DNA of 64,000 bases from assembly GCA_965153455.1 (NCBI GenBank), contig OZ234496.1:2666001-2730000 (forward strand), given 5' to 3'. The notes beneath the pieces were generated by a model, which was not told the DNA's origin, made no database searches, and worked only from the letters and a program-made list of their open reading frames with translations. The position numbers were made by a program, and so were the translations under genes. Position 1 is the stretch's first letter. Each line of letters opens with the position of its first letter. Source of the stretch: Sphagnum compactum (Eukaryota; Bryophyta; Sphagnopsida; Sphagnales). Below are positions 24,451 to 36,223 of this stretch, piece by piece.

Positions 24451-24724
24451 TCTTCGTTAAAAATCAAGCCTTAATCAGAATAAGATCCTACAAATCTTCC
24501 GAACTGATACCCAGTTTCACAAAGTGGTACCCAATTTTGCTCACTCTAAGGGTAGGCTCAAATTGGGGATGAAACAGGGATTAGAGGGTCAAACTAGGTC
24601 CCAAACACAAGGTAACTTTCAGGATAACTGTGTCATACTAAGTTCCTTGTCTACTTTCGAAACGCTTCGCATTGTGCAAAATGGGAAAACCCAATTGAAA
24701 AATATATCAAGTTTATTATCTGAG

Positions 24725-25515
24725 TTTGGCTACAGATTGTGTGACTTGTGTGAAGTGGCTCTCATTTTCTTCTTTTTGAGAGAAGAGCTTCTCTGCCCCC
24801 TGCCAGCCCGGCATCTAGTCAATGGCAGAAGAGCCAACTCCTCTGTATTTCCCACACTCGAAACCCAACCACACTTGAAGCATTCCAACACCAGATGCAA
24901 CGGCACCCAGCAGGCTGATCACCTAATAGGTCAGTGACATTCTTACACTACTACTAAAACTACTACTCTAGTTTCATCCTTCTGAATCTGGCACCAGAAA
25001 AGAGAGAAAGGCTTATGCTGTTGATGCCGGTAGACATGCAGTACAGCTTAGCAACAAATCTGTTGGTTTTGCAACCAGGCTAAGACCAGAGCCCCCTGTT
25101 GAACAACACCACCACCACCACTAACTTGCTGGAATAATAATAATAACATCAAACATGCATTCAGTTAGTAGTCTGAAAATTCAATGAAGAGAGATTTGTT
25201 CTCTGCTACTACAATAATATTGAAGATATTGAAGTAAATGCTTTGATTTCCATTTTCTTTCCAGCCCCCAATAAAGAGTACGTGTTGAGACTTCTGATGC
25301 TTTCCTAAAACCAAATATGTGACAGCTGCCGCGGCGTACAGACAGAGATCGATGTCTCACATGACACAATGACTTACTACCTTTTCCCTGGATCTCACAA
25401 GGGCGAGAGCTGTGCTAAACTAGAATCTAATTGTGTGCTAACAAAAAGAAGTGCCATGATCAGCAAAATGTGGTTGGCGAAAAGCCAGCTGTACAGGAGC
25501 TGCTCCTTGGGAAAG
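24725..25515. other. Downstream flank and probable 3' UTR of CPSF100
   Basis: No independent gene. The sequence just left of the CPSF100 stop codon (25516-25518) is likely its 3' untranslated region. Further left is non-coding, with a small (CAC)n run at about 25107 and AATAATAATAATAA near 25134, which may supply a poly(A) signal on either strand. Confidence 0.4.
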
Positions 25516-28500
25516 CTATAGCATATAAAATTGTGAGTACAGTAACTCTCGTAGCCTGTAGTAGTCCTCTGACAGAGGGCCCTCAATCACCAACTGCTGG
25601 CTTCCCCCACTCTGTAGTACATGAACACAACTGAGTCAGTTTCACTTGCAGCAGCAAGAACATGCATATGCATGGCTGCCAAGACTTTAGCTTCCTTCAA
25701 TCCCCCTTATCTCTTACTGTAGCAAGATCAATTTAGCAAATCTACCCAAAGGGTTGGACACACAGTTGCAGCAACAATACATGCTCTGAAACAAAGACTA
25801 TAACATTGTTATGTATTTGTCACTTTTCATAAACTGAAGTTCTACCTGGCACGCTGCAGAGCCTCTTCCATTTTTCAAGAGCTCCTTAAAAAATCACAGA
25901 TTACCAGCAGAAGTTCTCACCTTGCGCACTGTGAATGCATCCGCACAGCGTAACACCCCACCAGCAAACTCAGCCTGTTGACAATCAAATCAATGTACAG
26001 CTTTACACGGGATGACATTGACTTCCCACCACATGTTTGTGGGTAGCAATTGACAAGGAATGATGTAGGATAGAACAATATTCACAGCCTCCAAGAATGA
26101 ACTAATTTCAAATATCAACAAGTGAGATTAAAAGAATAATATCAGGATTTATTACTATATTCATAAGCCAGTACCTGGTATCCTTTGGGACATAGACTCT
26201 TTGCCCTCATGGAATGAATTGAGTGACAATATATGTGAAAACATGAAAGAGGGCTAATACCTGCACGCCTTTTGTTGCCAAGAGTTGCTTGAAATCAGCA
26301 AGCCGCAAGTCACCAACAAAGACAGCTTTGTGTGGAGGGGGTTCTTGAGAGGGAAGAAGGGGAAGGATCTCATTTTCTTCCTGGTTTCCAACTTCTCCAT
26401 CCACCCATGCAACTTCATAGTCCCCTAGCTGCTACGAACAACAATAACAATAGTTAGCCTCCTATGGGAGCTGTATGAAACCATAGAAGGTGCATACACT
26501 CTGAGAAGAAACTAACACAGCTCAGGGACCATTCTATAAAACCATCCTGGGGTTGCATCAACTAGCACTAGTGTGGGCTATCCTATACCAAACCAGCACA
26601 CTGAACCCAGGCCCTTAGTTGCCCAATCCTAAAATCACCCAAGTGATTCTCATTACCTTCCTAAACAGCACATTGCTCATGAGCCGCTCTGTCAACCGAA
26701 CCTGCCACATTTCATGACAAATATGAATTTCTGCAGTGGTGTATTCTAAACATAATCTGGTAAGGGGTCATCTTCTGCTCTCCAAAAGACAAACAATCCA
26801 ACATTATCTTACTTCTGAAGCAAGAAAAGCAACACTCCAGCAGCAAAGACAGGCTTCTGAGTGAAAATCAGTATCTATCCAATTGCACCTGGCTTTCTCT
26901 CTAACATCCTGTCGTGAAAATGCAGCTACAAAGCTTTTCTTGGTTCAAAGTTTAAATAGTAATTGTAGTAATGAACTTGCAAGACATCCACAGAAGGCCA
27001 TGCAAACATTAGTCAAGAAGACGTGAAGAGTGTCAACTGTACATACTGGAAACACAGAAACATGGTCAAACATACCTTATATGCACTAAGATCTGAAGTC
27101 ACATCCACCGCTTCACCAATGCGGGGTGCATATACATATTGACAAACATGCTTCAGACAGTGCTGCCTCAGGTGTTCTGTGGACTCAGCTGACCCATGTA
27201 TAAGCACCTACATCCATGCCAAATCTCATGGACTCTATTAGAACAGTAGTAAGATGAACAATTTTACTTGTAAATGCAAATTGAAAACACTCATCTCTGT
27301 CCCAGATGTGAGTAGTTGAAACAGAGACTAGACACCGGTACACCATTGGGGTACCTCCAACAAGGAAAAATTTCAAGAAGTAGAGAGAACTTATATTTTG
27401 AGTCAATCTGAAAAGTGAGAGATGACCCAACAACAAGATATAAACATTTCAAATCCAACAACATAGGAGGAGACCCAACTCCAAAAAAACACAAAAATGC
27501 TGAGGAGTTGTTTGCACAATAGCAACAGTCAAAGTAAATTATGCAACTTCCAAAGAAGAATTGTATAAGGCTCTTATTGCCATGCAAGTTTACCAGCTCA
27601 TGCTGTAAGTCCAACAAGCATACGAGCACAAAGTAATCTGAACAGTGCTTCATTGACCACATATCATTGATACAATCTTACAAGCTTAAGAGGAGCCACA
27701 TGGGCTAGTATGTTTTTGATGGAACGTCCATCAGAGCGCCCTTCAAAGTCAATGTACTGCAAACCACATTTCACTTGCACCTGTTTGCCCAATCAGCATT
27801 TGACACCCTGAGCATGCTTGAAGACCAAAAATCTTGTACTTCAGTCAAGTGCAGACTGTAACTTGCTTAATAATGGGATTGCACTACAGCATTCAGTTTG
27901 TGTATATGTTCACAATAGGTTTTATAATGTCCTCTCTACAAAACCATGTAACAACAGGAACAGTAAGTGCATGCAAATAGATTTAGATTCCAGCCAAAAT
28001 TAATAAGCTTGAGATCTCTAGCAGAAAAGATAGATCGAGGTGAAGGTAGCACACAAGAATCCTTTGAAGTTTACTGCACAAACAAATCCTTACTGTGATG
28101 TCTGTTTCAACAACTTTGGAGGGCTTTTCAATAAGAAGCATCTCCTCTGCTTCGGGATCAGGTCTTTCTTCAGCATCCTTAATGGCAGGTGCCTGCACCA
28201 CAACATAACTTTTGACACATCTTCAACAACCTTCATGAATATATGCATGTGTCCTGTTCAACAAGATTGGCTAGATTTGGTCCATTATGATCAACCTGCA
28301 GTCACATCACATCCGGTACTCTATGACATTGTCAAATGTTGCATACACACAATTTCTAGCCATGTTCTTCAACACAGAGGAGGTGTAGAAACAAAGACCG
28401 GCTGTGTATTGGTGTAGTCCATCAACTCTGCCTCTCTGATGACATAATCATCAGGATTTATGAGCTCCCCATATTCATCCCATTCACTTGTGTTCTCATG

Positions 28501-31500
28501 ATAAGGAAACATAGGGGCTGCAGTATTGGTTGGTGCAGAAAATCCATCGATCAACACCTCATGCTGCAAAGGTGCTCCTCCTGTGACAAGTCCTCCTGCA
28601 TCCATGACCCATAAGCAAATTTGAGCACTGCACTGTGGAACCTACAATGCCAGAATTTTCTAAACCCTTGGATGCAAGGTGGGCAGCAGACCTTCAACTG
28701 GCAATTGAGAACCACCACCAGGTTCTGCAATGTTAATTGCAAGAGGACCAGTCCCAGCAGTACTTCGAGGAGAAGGATGACTCTCATCCTCTATAGGCAT
28801 GTTTGTTTGCTTGGCCTCTTCTTTGAGTCGGCTCTGTTCTTCTTCATATGCTTTGAGCTCATCACCACTCAAGGGAATTTTCTCACTCAATGTCACTTTC
28901 ACCACCTTGGGAGGGGGCTCAGCTTGTAACTTTTTTGCTAGTGTCCCCATCTGCATGAATTCAGTATGAAAGTGAGAAATTGTTCCCACAACTAGTGCCT
29001 TGAGATTTACTGGCTAACCCACAATTACAATTTTGTGCCTCAGTTGTACTATATTTACATCATTACAAGACACATGAGGTGCTGCAAAGACTTACAATCT
29101 TCAGAAATGTAAGAGCTCCCAAACTACCTCCAATACTAAGATGTGAAATAGCAGTTCTGTTTAGTGTAAAACAGACCTGACCCCTTTCTGTAAACAGAAC
29201 CAGGTTTCGTGAGTCTGTTGCCCACTCAGTGAAGAGCTCTCGAGCAAAGCCTGCCTCCAGGCTAGCCATTGAAGCAAAGACAACCTTTCACAAAACCCAA
29301 TTCTCCCCTCTTAAATACTGCCTTCATCTCTTTCCCACTCTCAAGAGTAGAATAAGTCCAGAAAACTTCACAGGAGCCAAAATGATACACCAAAATTGTC
29401 CAAAACAACTGCCCAAACAACAAAAAATTTGCTGCTTGAGGGGCTCACATATCATGAGGTTCTTCTCCTAACACGAATGTGACATGCAGATTCAAGAGTA
29501 GCCACAACAGATATACACCTTAGGGCCTGCTTGCAACTCATCAAACTCCTTGCGCTTATGGCACAACTTCAGGTACCTACAAGTCATAAAACTCTTACTG
29601 AATTTCCAAACCAAACAATGAGGAAAATTAACAGAACACTGTAAGAGGATGAACAGAAACACAAATTAAAGAAATATCCTTCATAAGAATAGAGAAATCT
29701 CCATTCTCATGATGAAGAAAAAACACAGCAAGGTTAACAGTTCTTCAAGAAGCAACAGAAAGTTCCAAACCAGGAAAGACAAAACAAACAAAAAGCAAAA
29801 AACACAAAAACAAGAAAACAAAAAAAGCCGTATGAACAATAGTGCCAGAAAAAAAAATTAAAGAAAGCATGACAGAAAAACAATGCAGCATGAACAATAG
29901 CAACGGTTGTCTCTCCATCAACCACAACATGAATGGCAGCAACCAACTCTAGGAACCTACAAGCCACAAAATCCTACACATCTTCTCTCCAAGGCTCTAA
30001 GAGTATTCCTCTTCCTGCATGTAAGAAGACTCCAACGCAGTGGGATTATCGACCTTCACATATCTCATCAGTATGAACAGGAGCAATTCTTACTTGAGAA
30101 GAAAGGAATTCTCTCTTGAACTCTCAAAAGACTTGGCTATTGAATCACTCATCCACTCCAACAAGCTCTTTGCAAACTCCACGGTGCTGTGGGCGACATT
30201 TGTGAGAAGGGCCATGGGGTAGGTTAATCGGTTGTATGTCCAATGCTGCAAAATTAATGCTCAGTAACCTTAGTGCCTTCTGTGTGAAGTTTGCCAGCTC
30301 AAATAACAGGTTTTTGGTATCTATGTTTTCCTTTGACAAGCTGAAAGGTGTTAGGTTGATGATCTTGCTCTGAGTGGCTAATAAGAAAAGTTATATCCTA
30401 CAGCCATAGGGAGCATAGATAATGTCATAGGTACATGAACAAGTATGCACATACACTTTCTAAATGCAGGATAAGCTCCAAAACACGCCCTGCTGATTCC
30501 ACTGGCAACAATACATTGCCATCTGCTCGCAACACCTTCATGATCATGTCTGAAAAGTGGATCAATACATGGGTGATCATCAAGACACAGAATTGCCACA
30601 GAGACCATAAGAAGAAGTTGATTGACATGTTTGTCACAAGAACTCTTCCCTTGCCACAAATGAGAAGGTTTATACAAACACAGTCCCTCTAGATTCAAAA
30701 GGAGAGAAAAGTGCTACCAACAAATTCCTGATCTCGTTGCCTGCGAGGGGCCTGGTTGTTGAGCGCATTAAATGCATCCGTAATAAGGACTGCAGGTCGC
30801 ACAAATGTCTCCAAAACTGTTCCGTTCAGATGTCTGCACATGAAGGGAACCAAAGTAGTTGATCAGATGAGTAAATTTTGAATACTCAAACCAATGACTA
30901 GCAATCCAGATTCAAATGCAACAACATGTTTGCAGCAATGATAGACCCTAAAGAAAACATCAGTGCCAAATGTTGCTTATGCATATCCGACACTTGAAAA
31001 ATACACCCTTCACCAAGGCCAGTACCTCTCTTTACGATGGTTGAAATCAACTGCATAGATGATTTCCTCAGTATCCTTTGAGATTTTCCATATTGTGCCC
31101 CCTAAGAGATGTCCAGACGCATACGGTGTAATTATGATTCCTTCACCCTTCCCTGCACCCAGAGGCATATTTTTCATAAATTTTCTGAACAGATCATGAT
31201 GCAATAGTCAAAAGAAAAAACCTCAGTCAACATTCTAAGAAATTGCTGCCATCTGATTCAACATAACATTGTGAACCCTAAGTTTCTGGAGCAGGAAAAG
31301 GTGGGGCACCTGACAGAGCTTGGTGCTGTGAGTATTTGAGCTGAATGGAATTGACAAAGGCAGAATCTACATCATCCAAGTTGAACAAGTCGAAATTTGA
31401 GACAGCCTACACACCCACACAAACATCATTCAACCTGCACTGTCAGCCAGCAGGAAAATACAGGGGGCAGCAGCAAATAACACACTGGTGCTTCCAAGCC

Positions 31501-32294
31501 CAGAAGACAAAAGAGAACCTGTCCATCTTCCAAAAGGGTTCAAGAAAATTTCCTTGTGGCAAAGATCAAAATGTAAACCCACAGTGATTGAAACCGAGGA
31601 CTGTCAGCTATCAGTTTGTGACCCAAAGCCCAAAAAGAGTTCAAAAACTAAAATGGAAGATATTGATATCCGATTTTGGTAACACGTGATGATGATGAAC
31701 ACATACCCAGCGAGAGAGGTAGTGATCGTACATGTACATTTGGCCCATATGATGAACAGGCAGTGTGCAGTACATGGTAGCAGTGAGCCCAAGCTTGCTG
31801 ACAGCATAAGGAAGTGCTCCCAAGTGCAGAGTGTCCGGGTACGACAGCAGCACAGCATCAATAGTTGGAGCAACACTGCCACAAAGACCAGCCCAAGAAA
31901 CAGGAAAAAGAAAGAGTCATTGAAACGCACCAAACGACAAGACATTCACCGCTGTTGCCAGTGCAATTGCTCGCCAATGTTGGAACTACAACAGGCCTTC
32001 CAATACTTTCCAGATTCCAGAATTATTATTTCCAAAAGCCTTAAAGTGGTGTTTGTTTCAGGAACATTTTGAAGGGTAGGGTTTGCTTCAGCTTTTTGGT
32101 CCTTTGAAGAATTTTCAAAAAGGGCTAATAATTGCAGACAAGAACCTTGCAAGAGGCTCGAGGAGAGAGAGGTCGAAAGTGTCTGTCCAGCCACAATCCA
32201 AAAGGAATCGAAAATCGTCCACCTCCAACAAGTAGCACAGCGGCGCCTCCGAGTGCGCCCCACTCAAGGGCGTCACCCTCACATTGGTTCCCAT
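25516..32294 (-). CDS. CPSF100: Cleavage and polyadenylation specificity factor subunit 2 (CPSF100)
   Basis: Nuclear, non-catalytic partner of the CPSF73 endonuclease in pre-mRNA 3'-end cleavage; the Arabidopsis homologue is ESP5. Eighteen coding exons join in frame to 739 aa, the length I recall for Arabidopsis: 32294-32146, 31875-31707, 31406-31310, 31152-31026, 30833-30718, 30549-30455, 30245-30094, 29576-29519, 29284-29177, 28950-28692, 28595-28399, 28192-28094, 27780-27682, 27207-27076, 26701-26657, 26428-26261, 25974-25921, 25611-25516. All introns are GT..AG, 96-517 nt. Residues about 1-230 form the metallo-beta-lactamase fold ([12 protein letters not shown] start; [14 protein letters not shown] instead of the zinc-binding HxHx[18 protein letters not shown]). 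Beta-CASP follows to about 360 ([30 protein letters not shown]). RMMBL covers about 543-610 ([19 protein letters not shown]), then the C-terminal domain ([18 protein letters not shown]; ending SQFYML). The exon 10/11 join is the least certain. Confidence 0.95.
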
Positions 32295-32797
32295 CTCCCC
32301 TTCCCCTCTCTCTCGCTCACTCTCTCCCAGATCCTGCCTAAGAAAAAAAATGACGCAAATGGTAGAGAAAGAAGCAAGCCCAGTGAGCCCCAAACCCTAA
32401 CCCTAATGCAACCCCTAACTTTTAGCAGTTGAAGAACGTGAACAATTTCAGTTTTTGAGTGATCGGCAGCAACTGCTTTCATATGCACTATAACAGTAGT
32501 AACGAACACGAGGACGCTCACTCCTCCTCACATCAAAAGTAGCCATTGCAGATCCTCCCCACAGCGATGTCTCTTCTTGTTTGAGATAGACAAAAATGGT
32601 GTGGAAGAAGTAGGTTTAAACTTTGCTTGCTTGTTTGTTCTAGTGTGCATTGGCTGCTCTGTGTGTGGGTGGTGGTAAGGAATTATATTTGCTGCAATTC
32701 TTATTATTATTTTTCAGTTCGTGATTGACTACCATATTAACATGACTTGAATGGAGTGTAGCAAGGGAAAACGTTAGGTTTTGTTTTTTTGTAAAAG
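32295..32797. promoter_or_regulatory. Shared divergent promoter, CPSF100 / DNAAF11
   Basis: Only 503 bp separate the CPSF100 ATG (32294, minus) from the DNAAF11 ATG (32798, plus). It must hold both leaders and the promoters of both genes. A telo-box lies on the CPSF100 side, together with a pyrimidine-rich (plus-strand) tract at about 32298-32330. No TATA box is evident to me. Confidence 0.7.
32392..32406 (+). promoter_or_regulatory. Telo-box
   Basis: AAACCCTAACCCTAA, two units of the plant telomere repeat, about 98 bp upstream of the CPSF100 ATG. Telo-boxes are known in plant promoters and leaders of housekeeping genes and as landing sites for telobox-binding factors. A role here is inferred. 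Confidence 0.6.
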
Positions 32798-35700
32798 ATG
32801 GAAGGAGCAGGAATCACAGAGGAGATGATCAGGCGACGATCTGAGCATAATGAATGTGTTCTCTACACTCTAGAGGTAACGTAAACTCCCTCTTTGTGTT
32901 TTTTTTCCCCCTTCTGCTCCAGATTTATATACTGTTTTTGTGCATTCAAACTCTCACTGGTTTTGTGAAGATGAGGTACATCGGTGTTGTTGCAACATGT
33001 TTGAGTCTTGCTTGACCTGTCTTGGTATGGCACTGACATTGTAGAGGAGGAAATAAAATGTTGGGGAAAGGGGAGGGGAGTTGGGGTAACACAGGAGCTG
33101 GTATTGCAGGAGGAAGGAATTGAAAGGATTGATACTCTTGGTATCTTATGCCCGCACCTTCGCATTTTGTATATGCCCAACAATCTTATCGCTTGTCTTG
33201 GTATGTATGTATAGACGATGCCGCTGCCTTTTCCTCTCTTTGTTTATATACACTCTCTGACAAACATGTGAAACCAAATCTCTTACAAGTGAAATTGCCT
33301 CTATTGATATGTCTTTTGTTTGTTTCTTCACATGGTTGAACACTTGTTGTTTCTCTCTGTTGTGTGACCAAAGAAACTTGGGTCTTTATGTATGGCCTTG
33401 AAGTATAGATCCCACCAGAAAGGTGGGGACACAACACACATGGGAAACAAAGCTTGTAGAGAGGCTCTTGATTTGTCTAGCTTTGATCAACATCTTTGAG
33501 AATTTAGTAAACAATGTGAAGCCTCTTCTCTACATGCTAAAGACACAGAATGAAGGCTCCGACTTTGTAATAAATAGTCTTTTGTATTGTAGATTATATG
33601 CAAGAGGATGTCAAAGGTATGGTGTGTCCACCTCTCAAAGTAAACTGGAATTACAAACCTCATATTTTGTATTTATAGACCATGGTGCTCTTTCAATCCT
33701 TATGATTGTTATATTGGTGTGTTGCTTTTTTTCCTCTAACAGAAAATATGAACCGCTTGAAGGAGCTACAGTACCTTAATTTGGCAATGAACAACATTGT
33801 GAAGGTGTGTGTTGCCTACTATTTGCTATGTTGACGTTCATCCCTCACTTTGGTGAATCCATTTGCCTATCATACACACTAATTGTTGTAGGTGGAAGGG
33901 TTGGAGCATTGTGAGGCTTTGGAGAAGCTTGACCTTACGTTGAATTTTGTGGACCTACAACAATTACCATCTGTCACAACCCTAAAGGCTAACTTACACC
34001 TTAGAGAACTGTAGGACAATAAGTCTCCTTTTTCAATTGACAGAAATATGCTACATTTGGAAAGAATGTTATCATGTTTACTTCATCTTGCACTAAATAT
34101 CAACTAGGATACATCGCTTCAGTTGTAGAGCTGCAAAATTAGGGTTTTCAACATTGTGCACATAAGAGGGATCCAATGAAGTGGTTCCAAATTTCTCACA
34201 TCCTCCCCCAAAGATTGAAGGTAGATGATTTGTGGAGGAACTTATGTATCTACGTATGATGCACTAGTTCTCCTCTAAAATTAGGAGATATTCTAAATCT
34301 TATTTACCATTTTATGGGTTGGAAGGTTCCTTACAGGGAATCCATGTTCTGATTGGGGTGGGTATCGCAAGTTTGTGATAACAGAGCTTCCACATTTAAA
34401 GGTCAGCCTCCAGTTTCTAGTGCATGAGGCTTTCCACTTTGTGCTCTCTTGTGCATTTAGTAATGGACTAGTGGTTGCAAAATTCAAGATTTGTGATGTT
34501 TTGTGTGAAGCGGCTGGATGCTTGGGAGATCAAGCCCACAGAAAGAATTGAGGCTTTCCAGGTTTGTCAAGTACCAACCAAGTATCAATATTGCAATATT
34601 GCATGTTTGAAACGTTCCCATGTACTTGTAACTTCCACTCAAATGTATCCTTATCCCATTCTTAAAGCCCTTCCAAGATGGAAGATTTATTTCTCCATCC
34701 ATTTTTTTGTCACTAGGAAATGCCATAAACATTCCATTATTCAAGAAGCAATCACTCTTTAATGTGCCCTTTACATTGGAAGAGCTTGCAGGAGATTTCT
34801 ATCCTCAAAGAGGAATTGCAACAGAACAACAGTGCACCTATTACCTTCGAGCAAGTAAAGTCTGAAGTGTACGTCTTATGAAATATTCCCCCATAAGAAG
34901 CATTGAATCCTTGTTTATGAAATACATAATGATTATGCACAAATGGTTCCACGAATATTAGTGGTGAGGATGGTGAAATAGGTGCAAGAATGACAAAGGA
35001 GAAGCAATACGAGAATATTCACCTGCTACTCGAGTGGCTGAACACAAAGAGTTACTAAAACTTCGTGAAAATGACAACAAGACAACCTCAGTTATCCACT
35101 TGACCATCATTTGAACATTTATCACTTGGATTCTTTTTGTTACAAATTTCCGAGATATGACTCCCTTCTATGAGCAATGTACCAATTGAATGCATTATAG
35201 TGTTTTGTGATGATGCAGATAAGGAAAGAAGAAAAAGTGTCCAAAAGACGCAATGGGTTTGATCCACTACCAATCGAAGGTCGAATCTATCAAAAAAATG
35301 AAGGCGGGTATGTGAAACTTTGTCATCTTCATCGTGCTTATATCCATTGGACATTGAAGAACATAATGAATGCAGTCACTTATCACATGAAAAAGTGGGA
35401 CATAAATTATAGACAAATGAAGTGGGTATATATATGTGTAAAACAACCATGTTCTTTAATTTTACACCAAGACAAGGTGGAACATGCTAATGAATCAGGT
35501 GGGAGTTCAAATTGCGTGATGACATTTGTGAAAACGCACTTGTATTGGATGTGGTTGTCGGTCGGTACCTTGATACATCATTGATTGATGTCGATGTCCA
35601 ACCTTATCTAGTGCGCATTTTAGTTAAGGGCAAGTTACTGCAATTGCATCTTCCTTCTGAGGTGAGATTTCTTTTCAACCCAGCATTTTCCCCAGTTCAA

Positions 35701-36223
35701 ACAGTATATTCTACCACAATCTTTGATTTGATGTTATAGTGTATTAATCTTCTTTTCACTTATGTGAAATGTATCAAACAAAAGTGGCAAGATGGAATGT
35801 TACCCATAACCTCACGTAATAGTTCACCATAGTGACTTATGTATAAGTTGTGGTTACTACCAGGTCAAGACAGATGCAAGCATTGCCCAACGTTCAACAA
35901 CTAATGGGCATCTGGTTGTGACAATGCCTTTAGTATCTACTGTCGTGCAAGCATATGCACCCACCCATTTGGCTCAAAGGGTTCTTCAAGGTAGAACAAT
36001 TCAAGAACCACTTACTGGAAAAATGGACATAGCCCAAATAACTTCAAAGAGTTCTATATATGAGTGTAAACAAGATGTGGTTGATGTTCATAACATTGTG
36101 CCAAATACAATATCAAGTCCAATGGTAGAGTCTCAACAACAGAAGCTAATCAAACCAGAACCTCAAGTCTTGAATACGACTGCAACCGGTGATGATGATC
36201 TTGAAGTACCACCCCTAGAATAA
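32798..36223 (+). CDS. DNAAF11: Dynein axonemal assembly factor 11 (LRRC6/TilB family)
   Basis: Cytoplasmic co-chaperone-type factor that helps preassemble dynein arms for motile cilia; in plants it would act in sperm cells. Eleven coding exons give 422 aa: 32798-32875, 33095-33200, 33743-33804, 33892-34010, 34326-34401, 34511-34561, 34792-34854, 34989-35090, 35219-35307, 35499-35661, 35864-36223. The N-terminus ([20 protein letters not shown]) matches the family start. Leucine-rich repeats span about residues 27-125 ([44 protein letters not shown]). An LRR cap follows ([29 protein letters not shown]). A CS/p23-like domain is at about 250-330, with the diagnostic [20 protein letters not shown]. 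The C-terminus DLEVPPLE also fits. Exon 8 borders (residues 186-219) are the least certain: the acceptor at 34988 and the donor at 35091 are weak. CPSF100 lies divergently upstream. Confidence 0.92.

Noticed and set aside
24524-24937. 137-codon plus-strand frame
   Set aside because: Begins just beyond the family B repeat and crosses another repeated phrase (24674); no conserved motif.
28600-28664. Alternative 24-nt intron in CPSF100
   Set aside because: Phases fit, but 24 nt is too short for a spliceosomal intron; a 96-nt alternative fits equally well in phase.
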